9,262 bases of DNA, taken from NCBI GenBank assembly GCA_030950865.1, contig JAUZQR010000379.1:1-9262 (forward strand), given 5' to 3'. A program made the translations under genes and the position numbers. The stretch is from Mariprofundaceae bacterium. Lineage in GTDB: Bacteria > Pseudomonadota > Zetaproteobacteria > Mariprofundales > Mariprofundaceae. Positions 1-5,231 of this stretch are shown here, in pieces. Under the pieces are notes generated by a model, which did no database searches, was not told the DNA's origin, and worked only from the letters and a program-made list of their open reading frames with translations. Every line of letters begins with the position of its first letter. The stretch's first letter is position 1.

Positions 1-252
1 ATCGCGATAACTGGTCATCATGTAATCTTTTGCATCAGCGGCTTCTTCCATGCCAACACAAACTGCTTCCTGACCATTGCATAAATGACAGAAACCACCG
101 ATTTTCTTTAAGCCGTACATTTGCCCAGCTTTTTCTTCAAAACGACGAATGTACAACATCATGTCATGCATTGCATGCAGACGCTCGGCACTATAAAACT
201 GCCCTTCGTGTGTAATTCCAGCCGTATTATCTTGTTTTTTCTTGCCAGCCAT
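1..252 (-). CDS. pdhA: Pyruvate dehydrogenase E1 component, alpha subunit (N-terminal 84 residues, cut by window edge)
   Basis: The reverse strand reads from an ATG at 252 to the window edge without a stop. After about 18 polar, Lys-rich residues comes the start of the ThDP-binding E1-alpha fold: LYIRRFEEKAGQMYG, then IGGFCHL, NGQEAV and TSYRD. These match the family pattern (IRRFEEK, GGFCHLxxGQEA, YRDH) of the alpha2beta2-type pyruvate dehydrogenase E1, not the single-chain AceE type. The enzyme decarboxylates pyruvate and passes the acetyl unit to the lipoyl E2 in the cytoplasm. A G-rich ribosome binding site (complement of 255-259) precedes the ATG. Catalytic residues lie outside the window, so a related branched-chain 2-oxoacid E1-alpha is not fully excluded, but the GGFCHL/GQEA wording favours pyruvate. 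Transcription is divergent from the SUI1-type gene. Confidence 0.88.
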   Translation of the reverse strand, partial: MAGKKKQDNTAGITHEGQFYSAERLHAMHDMMLYIRRFEEKAGQMYGLKKIGGFCHLCNGQEAVCVGMEEAADAKDYMMTSYRD

Positions 253-320
253 GAGACCCCCAAAAGGTGTAGCGAAAGCGAATAATGCCTTGCTCACAGG
301 AAGGCGGCAAGTTAAAGCAT

Positions 321-337
321 GAAATATTTAATATTTC
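321..337. repeat. Perfect 17-base AT-rich palindrome in the pdhA/SUI1 divergent spacer (possible operator)
   Basis: GAAATATT, a single T, then AATATTTC: two perfect 8-base arms around one base. It lies in the non-coding spacer (253-444) between two divergent genes. It abuts TATAAG (338-343), which resembles a -10 hexamer for the plus-strand gene but has no good -35 at normal spacing. The size and symmetry suit a dimeric repressor or activator site. It does not match the E. coli PdhR half-sites (TGGT/ACCA). Function is inference only, and AT-rich DNA makes chance symmetry more likely. Confidence 0.4.
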
Positions 338-444
338 TATAAGAACAAACAAATTTTCCCTAAGCATGCAAAGGGCGGAAGCGTGGGTTTATTGGACGTA
401 ATTCGATACGATGCGCATACTTCATAGCAGCAAGGAGCAATGTG

Positions 445-813
445 ATGAGTCAAGGCAAACGGTTGGTTTATTCTACGGAAGATGGGCAGATTGGAAAAAC
501 GATGCAATCACCCAAACAGGGCAAAAAGAAAGCATCAAAAAAAACTTCGGGAAGTGCGATTAAAAATCCTGCCAAACAAGGTGTAAGAATCCGTAGAGAA
601 AGTAAGGGGCGAGGTGGGAAGAGTGTTTGCGTGATTGTTGGTTTGCCCCTTAATAATGCTGAACTAAAAGTCTTGCAGAAAAAACTTAAATCCCAGCTTG
701 GTACAGGTGGGGCGGTGAAAGATGGCAGCATTGAAATTCAGGGAGACCATCGAGAAAAACTTTTACAGTTGTTAGATAAAGAAGGGTTTAAGGCGAAACT
801 TTCAGGTGGCTGA
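445..813 (+). CDS. yciH: SUI1/eIF1-family translation factor, YciH-like
   Basis: A 122-residue cytoplasmic basic protein. It opens with KRLVYSTEDGQI, the conserved N-terminus of YciH. The SUI1 fold runs from about residue 47 to the end: VRIRRESKGRGGKSVCVI, then LGTGGAVKDGSIEIQGD (86-101), the signature segment, and a final AKLSGG. The family is related to eIF1 and is thought to act on the small ribosomal subunit and start-codon selection; the bacterial role is only partly known. Compared with E. coli YciH (108 aa as I recall) it carries a longer Lys/Ser-rich linker at about 18-45. The ATG at 445 was chosen over the GTG at 442 because AAGGAG at 432-437 sits 7 bases before it; the ATG at 440 hits a stop at once. 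It is a single-gene unit, divergent from pdhA and convergent with the RRM gene. Confidence 0.9.
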   Translation: MSQGKRLVYSTEDGQIGKTMQSPKQGKKKASKKTSGSAIKNPAKQGVRIRRESKGRGGKSVCVIVGLPLNNAELKVLQKKLKSQLGTGGAVKDGSIEIQGDHREKLLQLLDKEGFKAKLSGG

Positions 814-817
814 AAGT

Positions 818-854
818 ATAATCACCCTGCTGTTTACACAATCAGGGCGATTAT
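818..854. terminator. Hairpin between convergent genes, probable bidirectional terminator
   Basis: ATAATCACCCTG (818-829) faces CAGGGCGATTAT (843-854) across a 13-base loop. In the plus-strand transcript the 12-bp stem has one A/C mismatch; in the minus-strand transcript the same position is a G-U pair, so the stem is continuous. The plus side is followed by a short T-rich stretch (ATCATTTT) and the minus side by only a weak T run. Its place 4 bases after the SUI1-type stop and 6 bases before the end of the RRM gene fits shared termination. Confidence 0.65.
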
Positions 855-860
855 ATCATT

Positions 861-1304
861 TTAATGCGTTGCTTTGTTTTTCGCCGAGTTTACACGCAGT
901 TTTCTGCCACCAAATTCTGAGCCATTGAGTGTTAACGCTTCAATAGCACCAGCCTTGTCCATTTCAACAAAACCGTAACCTTTCGGACGCTTGTTTGGAC
1001 CGCCTGTTACCAAACGCACAGCCTTAACTGTGCCATAAGCTTCGAACAAACGTTGAACCTCATCTTCACGGGCATTGAACGGAATATTTCCGACATAAAG
1101 AACATTAGCATTACTTTTATTTCCCTTTGTTAAAGGATTCAAAGCAACCAAAAGCCCGCCAAACAACGTGCCAATAAGTAGACCTGTTGCAAAGATTGAA
1201 GGCTCGGGAGAGCCGTCCATAAGAAGGAAAGGCATGGCATAATAACCAGCAAGTGAAAATACTGCTGCAACAACGCATAGTTTTATAAAACAAGTGATGC
1301 TCAT
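861..1304 (-). CDS. Membrane-anchored RNA-binding protein with one RRM domain
   Basis: 147 residues. Two hydrophobic segments (about 8-28 and 36-55) separated by a short polar DGSPEPS turn form a hairpin anchor. Positive residues after the second segment (K60, K63) put the C-terminal part in the cytoplasm. Residues 67-140 are a full RNA recognition motif: RNP2 LYVGNI (69-74), RNP1 KGYGFVEM (108-115) with aromatic Y70, Y110 and F112 for base stacking, and a closing RKLRVNSA strand. Single-RRM proteins in bacteria bind RNA and in cyanobacteria are often cold-inducible; the role of a TM-anchored form is not known to me. The ATG at 1304 is the first in frame, but the only good SD (AGGAG, complement of 1318-1322) is 13 bases away, which is long. 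It lies 68 bases downstream of rraA on the same strand. Confidence 0.85.
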   Translation of the reverse strand: MSITCFIKLCVVAAVFSLAGYYAMPFLLMDGSPEPSIFATGLLIGTLFGGLLVALNPLTKGNKSNANVLYVGNIPFNAREDEVQRLFEAYGTVKAVRLVTGGPNKRPKGYGFVEMDKAGAIEALTLNGSEFGGRKLRVNSAKNKATH

Positions 1305-1317
1305 ATCAATTATAAAA

Positions 1318-1362
1318 CTCCTGTCGTCTTAAGATGGCGGCAAGACTGCCAAAGTTGACAGG
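1318..1362 (-). promoter_or_regulatory. Leader hairpin that can pair the Shine-Dalgarno of the RRM gene
   Basis: In the minus-strand RNA, CCTGTC (complement of 1357-1362) can pair with GACAGG (complement of 1320-1325), whose last three bases are the first three of the AGGAG ribosome binding site. A second stem, GTCTT (complement of 1342-1346) with AAGAC (complement of 1326-1330), stacks directly inside it, leaving a 10-base bulge on one side and an 11-base loop. The stems were read by eye with no energy calculation. Translation control, for example by temperature or by the RRM product itself, is inference. Confidence 0.35.
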
Positions 1363-1372
1363 GAAATGAAAC

Positions 1373-1852
1373 TTATATCAATGGCTTATCTGAGATAAGA
1401 ATGCCATCTTCATCACTGTAAACATAATGCCCCGATATAAAATGGGCATCAGCAAAGTGTACAGGAATATCACGAACCCCTTGCTGGCGCTTGATTGTTT
1501 TGCGCGGAATGGTTGCCAGTGCTTTGGCACCAAATGCGAGCTTCCCAACATCCATAGAATCACGAATGCAGCCAAAAATAATAATACCTTCCCAACCATT
1601 TTTCTTGCCCAACGCGGCAACTTGATCGCCCATCATGGCACAGCGAAGTGAGCCAGCACCATCCACAACAAGTACTTTTCCTGTGCCGTTTTCTTCAAAA
1701 GCTGCTTTGATGCAAGTGTTGTCTTCAAAGGTTTTGACTGTGCGGATTTTCCCATAGAACTTCTTACGCCCACCAAAATTTTTAAAAATAGGTGCTGCAA
1801 CCTGGATGCTCTCCAAGTGTTCATCATATAAATCATTGCTGTTAAATGGCAT
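1373..1852 (-). CDS. rraA: RraA-family protein (RNase E regulator / HMG-type aldolase fold)
   Basis: 159 residues, close to E. coli RraA (161). It follows that protein along its length: the N-terminal NDLYDEH, then PIFKNFGGR (21-29), FYGKIRTVKTFEDN (32-45), GKVLVVDGAGSLRCAMMGD (58-76), NGWEGIIIFG (85-94), and a DEDGILIS end (147-154). RraA binds and inhibits RNase E in E. coli. The same fold includes 4-hydroxy-4-methyl-2-oxoglutarate aldolases and oxaloacetate decarboxylases. The metal and substrate motif D-X20-R-D of the enzymes is intact (D76, R97, D98), whereas the E. coli regulator lacks it as I recall, so enzymatic activity is possible. The start at 1852 was chosen over 1936 because GGAGG (complement of 1857-1861) lies just before it and the family begins there. 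Likely co-transcribed with the downstream RRM gene. Confidence 0.88.
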   Translation of the reverse strand: MPFNSNDLYDEHLESIQVAAPIFKNFGGRKKFYGKIRTVKTFEDNTCIKAAFEENGTGKVLVVDGAGSLRCAMMGDQVAALGKKNGWEGIIIFGCIRDSMDVGKLAFGAKALATIPRKTIKRQQGVRDIPVHFADAHFISGHYVYSDEDGILISDKPLI

Positions 1853-1974
1853 CACGCCTCCAAAAGGGGTAATCTTTGCATGGTGTTGCGTATTTTGCAC
1901 AGTTGGCACATAAAAGATATGTAGGTTAGTTTGCATGCGTAGATAATTTTTATTGTGAATGTTGGAGAGTAAAC

Positions 1975-2625
1975 ATGGAACAGTTGGATCAAATAGCAGC
2001 AGTGCTTGCTTTAAGTATGGGGGCAGCGTGGGCGAGTGGGCTAAACCTTTACGCAGCGATTTTTATGCTGGGCATGATGGGCATGACAGGAAACATGGAT
2101 TTGCCACCTAGTTTGGAAGTATTGCAGAACCCCTTGGTCTTGTTTGCAGCAGGAGCTATGTATGTCGTAGAATTTTTTGCAGATAAAATACCAGGGGTTG
2201 ATACCGCTTGGGATGTACTGCATACCTTTGTTCGTATTCCTGCAGGCGCGATGCTGGCAGCGGGGGCAGTTGGCAATGTTGACCCTGCTGTTGCTGTTGC
2301 TGCTGGCATTTTGGGAGGCAGTCTGACGGCAGCCACACATGCGACCAAAGCAGGAACACGTGCAATCGTGAATACATCGCCAGAACCTTTTTCAAATTGG
2401 GGTTTATCCATCTCCGAGGATGTGGCTGTGTTTGCAGGATTGTGGGCTGCATTGAACCACCCAACCTTATTTATTGTGTTGATGTTGGTATTTATTGTAT
2501 TATTAATTTGGTTGTTGCCGAAATTATGGCGTGGCATCAAACTGGTGTTTGGGAAAATACGCGGCTGGCTGAGCGGCAAGAAGCCCGTGCCTCAAACAAG
2601 CGTTGAAGAGGTGAAACATGATTAA
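1975..2625 (+). CDS. DUF4126-family integral membrane protein
   Basis: 216 residues, strongly hydrophobic, with about four to five membrane segments (about 7-35, 52-68, 88-120, 149-160 and 163-184). The stretches ASGLNLYAAIFMLGMMG (20-36) and VEFFADKIPGVDTAWDVLHT (65-84), followed by VRIPAG, match the conserved blocks of the DUF4126 family, whose biochemical role is unknown. Acidic and charged residues in EFFADKIPGVD sit between membrane segments and look functionally important. A basic, Trp-rich stretch (KLWRGIKLVFGKIRGWL) follows the last segment, placing the C-terminus in the cytoplasm by the positive-inside rule. GGAGAG at 1964-1969 precedes the ATG. The gene overlaps the next by 8 bases and is divergent from rraA; I see no convincing promoter in 1853-1974. 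Confidence 0.82.
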   Translation: MEQLDQIAAVLALSMGAAWASGLNLYAAIFMLGMMGMTGNMDLPPSLEVLQNPLVLFAAGAMYVVEFFADKIPGVDTAWDVLHTFVRIPAGAMLAAGAVGNVDPAVAVAAGILGGSLTAATHATKAGTRAIVNTSPEPFSNWGLSISEDVAVFAGLWAALNHPTLFIVLMLVFIVLLIWLLPKLWRGIKLVFGKIRGWLSGKKPVPQTSVEEVKHD

Positions 2626-2905
2626 ACATATTGTGATGTGGAAGCTAAGAAATAAAGCCGATGCTGAAATTATTAAAGATAATTTGGAAGCCTTGGCGGG
2701 GAAAATACCGGGTCTATTAAAGCTTGAGGTGGGTATTGATTTTAGTGATAGCGAACAGTCTGCGGATGTTGTGTTGTATTCAGAGTTGGAAAGTCGCGAG
2801 GCTTTAACTGCCTATCAAAACCATCCAGAACATCAAGCTGTGATACCTTTGGTGAAGGCTGCGGCAGTAAGTCGTATAGTGGCAGATTATGAGGTTGGAG
2901 ATTAA
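2618..2905 (+). CDS. Dabb (stress-responsive alpha/beta-barrel) domain protein
   Basis: 95 residues making a single dimeric alpha/beta barrel (ferredoxin-like) domain. The family opening IKHIVMWKLR with a buried His (H4), the central LKLEVGIDFSDSEQSADVVLYSEL and the helix LTAYQNHPEHQAV (about 64-76) are typical of Dabb proteins. The family contains plant stress proteins and some cyclases and monooxygenase-like enzymes; most bacterial members have no assigned reaction. It starts inside the end of the DUF4126 gene (8-base overlap) with GAGGTG at 2608-2613, so translation is probably coupled and the two products may work together. No signal peptide; cytoplasmic. Confidence 0.82.
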   Translation: MIKHIVMWKLRNKADAEIIKDNLEALAGKIPGLLKLEVGIDFSDSEQSADVVLYSELESREALTAYQNHPEHQAVIPLVKAAAVSRIVADYEVGD

Positions 2906-2974
2906 ACATTCGTGACGCATGCTATCTTAGGGTTATAGTTCGCTTGTTGTTATGTATTGGGTAAAGAGGTTCGT

Positions 2975-3895
2975 ATGTTTCATGGTGTGATGACGGCGTT
3001 GGTTACGCCTTTTAAAATAGGTGAAGATGGACGCAGCTGCATTGATAAAGATGCTTATTGTGCGCACTTAGACCGTCAAATTGAAGCGGGTGTAGATGGT
3101 TTGATTCCTGCTGGAACCACAGGCGAGGCTGCAACTTTATCCTTTGACGAGCATAAAAGCCTTATTGAATTGACGGTTCAGCATGTGGCTGGGCGTGTGC
3201 CAGTGATTGCAGGCACAGGAAGTAACAACACAGCCGAGTCGATTGCTTTAACACAAGCGGCGAAAGATTTGGGTGCCGATGCGGCATTATTGATCTCTCC
3301 TTATTATAATAAACCCATGCAAGAAGGTATTTATCAGCATTATAAAGCTGTTGCTGATGCCGTTTATTTACCACAAATTTTATACAATGTGCCAGGGCGC
3401 ACCAATTCAAATTTATTACCTGAGACTGTGGCTAGATTATCGAAATGTAATAATATCGTAGGCATCAAGGATGCAACGGCTGATTTGTCACAGTTTACTT
3501 GCACCATGATGGCATGCAGGGATGGCTTTGAGTTTTATTCGGGCGATGATGCAACCGTGTTGCCTTTTATGGCTTTGGGTGGTCACGGTGTGATTTCTGT
3601 GGTGTCCAATATCGCACCGAAAACCATGAAGGCACTCACCGCCAGTATGGAAGTAGGTGATTTGGTGATGGCGCGTAAAGCTCACTTTGCTTTGCAGCAT
3701 TTGAGTGATGCGATGTTTGTGGAAAGTAATCCGATTCCTGTGAAAGCAGCATGTGAATTGATGGGCTGGATGGGTGGTGATTTGCGTTTACCTTTGACCT
3801 CATTGCATGATGATGATGTGCGAATACTGCGTGATACCATGACTTCTTTTACAGCGCAGTGGGAAGACTTGGAGCTGCCTGATTCCAACGGCTAA
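2975..3895 (+). CDS. dapA: 4-hydroxy-tetrahydrodipicolinate synthase
   Basis: 306 residues. Condenses pyruvate with aspartate semialdehyde, the first committed step to diaminopimelate and lysine, in the cytoplasm. All catalytic residues are visible: Schiff-base lysine K165 in GIKDAT, Y137 in LYNVPGRT with R142, T48-T49 in AGTTGEA, and Y111 in SPYYNKP. Each is offset by four from the E. coli enzyme, which supports the start MFHGVMTALVTPF. The ATG at 2975 was preferred to the in-frame TTG at 2957 because GAGG at 2966-2969 lies just before it and homologues begin MF. At the lysine feedback site, H60, N84, E88 and Y110 keep the E. coli residues, while S48 and H53 equivalents are A52 and F57. It lies 69 bases after the Dabb gene and 22 bases before the kinase gene with no terminator between. 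Confidence 0.96.
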   Translation: MFHGVMTALVTPFKIGEDGRSCIDKDAYCAHLDRQIEAGVDGLIPAGTTGEAATLSFDEHKSLIELTVQHVAGRVPVIAGTGSNNTAESIALTQAAKDLGADAALLISPYYNKPMQEGIYQHYKAVADAVYLPQILYNVPGRTNSNLLPETVARLSKCNNIVGIKDATADLSQFTCTMMACRDGFEFYSGDDATVLPFMALGGHGVISVVSNIAPKTMKALTASMEVGDLVMARKAHFALQHLSDAMFVESNPIPVKAACELMGWMGGDLRLPLTSLHDDDVRILRDTMTSFTAQWEDLELPDSNG

Positions 3896-3917
3896 TCAAC
3901 CTCAATTACGCCGGAAA

Positions 3918-5231
3918 ATGTTTTTCTCATTGCGGCGACTACTACATTCAGCGGCATATTTTTTAGCCAGTCTAGCTGCTTTATCGCTGTTTGTTGTGGT
4001 ATTGATGTTGGCTGAAGCCTTGATTTATGGCTTAACAGGTAGAGCAGCTTCGATGTGGGCAATGGCACTGGCTGGTTTGGCTGCAGCGATATTTTTCTCG
4101 CCTATTGTGCAGCGTTTACAACACTGGATTGATCAAATTCTTTTCCACCGACAACTTGATACCCTTGAAACAATCCAGCAGCTAGGTGCTGGCGACTTGG
4201 CAGAGCTTCCTCAAGAGCATGTGGAGCATGCTTTACTGGAGCGTATTGCTGCCATTTGTCACCGTAGCACTGTGGTTCTGGATGAACGTGATGAAAAAGG
4301 TCATGGGGCAGTATTTTGTTATCCTACATCAGCGGTGCTACCGCCTGTTACGGGCATTAGTTGCCCTGATTATGAATTGGTATTGCCGATTAGTCGCCGT
4401 GAAAAAATGGTATGGTTGCATTTAAGTCCGCGCCTAGATGGTTGGGCGACAGACCATGATGAATATCAGAGTTTGCAGCGTTTGGCGCGGTTTGCTGCCA
4501 TGAGCTTGGAGCATGCACGTTTATCCCATCAGCAATCACAATTGGCGCGCCTTGATTCGATTAGTCGGGTGACAGGGCAGCTGCATTCCCATGATATGAA
4601 AAACCGTCTGCATGACTTGGCTTTTTTGGCTCACCATTTGAAATCAGGAAAATTAGAAGAAGATGAGTTGGCAACCTTGGTTGTCTCTATTCGTAAGGTT
4701 GTTGGGCGAATGCAAACAGTCATGCAGCGCATGGCAGACCCCAATGCACCGATTCATCCAAAATTAAAGATTTGTGATGTAACAGCCTTGCTTCGGCAGC
4801 ATATTGATGAGCGACTTTGGCCTGAATCAGTGCATATAAACGTAGACTTCCCCGCATTACCTCTCGTATTGGGGGACATGCAGTTGTTGCAAGGCGTGTT
4901 TGATAACCTTTTTGATAATGCTGTGCAAGCAATGAACAAGCAAGGCGAATTGGATATATCCGCGCGATTGAATGGTGATTATTTGCAAATTGATGTGCGC
5001 GATTATGGCTATGGTATGAGCGCAAGTTTTATAAAGCATCGTTTGTTTCGCATGTTTGCAACCAGTAAGGATGATGGCCTGGGTATAGGGCTTTACTTGA
5101 GTCAACGTATTATAGAGGCTCATGGGGGGATAATTTCCGCCCATAGCGATGGTGAGGGTAAGGGTTGCACATTTCATGTCACCTTGCCGCTATGCAAAGA
5201 TGTGCCTGAAACTAAAATTGGAGGTCAGTGA
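3918..5231 (+). CDS. PrsK-like sensor histidine kinase with two TM segments and a GAF region
   Basis: 437 residues in the inner membrane. Two TM helices (about 12-36 and 45-63) lead into a linker, VQRLQHWIDQILFHRQLDTL (64-83), of the kind found after multi-TM sensors in PrsK-like kinases. A GAF-like region follows at about 95-200. The phosphoacceptor motif is HSHDMKN with H225 in the H-D-x-K-N form typical of PrsK. The ATPase domain is complete: N-box DNLFDNAVQAM (329-339), G1 DYGYGM (362-367), F-box LFRMF, G2 GLGIGLY (387-393). PrsK proteins as I know them are longer, with more membrane segments, and govern exopolysaccharide in PEP-CTERM organisms; this one is short and no PEP-CTERM gene is in the window. 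A longer start is excluded because dapA ends 22 bases upstream. The ribosome binding site is weak. The stop overlaps the regulator start by one base. Confidence 0.88.
   Translation: MFFSLRRLLHSAAYFLASLAALSLFVVVLMLAEALIYGLTGRAASMWAMALAGLAAAIFFSPIVQRLQHWIDQILFHRQLDTLETIQQLGAGDLAELPQEHVEHALLERIAAICHRSTVVLDERDEKGHGAVFCYPTSAVLPPVTGISCPDYELVLPISRREKMVWLHLSPRLDGWATDHDEYQSLQRLARFAAMSLEHARLSHQQSQLARLDSISRVTGQLHSHDMKNRLHDLAFLAHHLKSGKLEEDELATLVVSIRKVVGRMQTVMQRMADPNAPIHPKLKICDVTALLRQHIDERLWPESVHINVDFPALPLVLGDMQLLQGVFDNLFDNAVQAMNKQGELDISARLNGDYLQIDVRDYGYGMSASFIKHRLFRMFATSKDDGLGIGLYLSQRIIEAHGGIISAHSDGEGKGCTFHVTLPLCKDVPETKIGGQ

Noticed and set aside
1308..1310. In-frame ATT start codon for the RRM gene, 7 bases after AGGAG
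   Set aside because: ATT starts are rare (infC, pcnB); the ATG two codons later is the safer call, although the spacing is longer than ideal.
1337..1352. TTGGCA-type GG-N10-GC match on the minus strand upstream of the RRM gene, resembling a sigma-54 promoter
   Set aside because: The -12 half is poor (CCGC instead of TTGC), and equally good GG-N10-GC matches occur inside the coding parts of pdhA and rraA, so it is no better than chance.
1853..1936. 28-residue N-terminal extension of RraA from an ATG at 1936
   Set aside because: The extension has no family similarity, and a GGAGG site directly precedes the ATG at 1852, which also gives the usual family length.
1853..1974. GATAAT at 1942-1947 as a -10 box for the DUF4126 gene in the rraA divergent spacer
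   Set aside because: The -35 position holds no TTGACA-like sequence at any normal spacing and there is no extended -10 TG.
2049..2579. 176-residue minus-strand frame opposite the DUF4126 gene
   Set aside because: Low-complexity antisense reading of an Ala/Val-rich membrane protein; the plus frame matches a known family.
2957..2974. TTG start giving DapA six extra residues
   Set aside because: The GAGG site at 2966-2969 would lie inside the extension and homologues start at the MF of 2975.
2906..2974. TATAGT at 2934-2939 as a -10 box for dapA
   Set aside because: No acceptable -35 hexamer at 16-18 bases upstream; not strong enough to list as a promoter.
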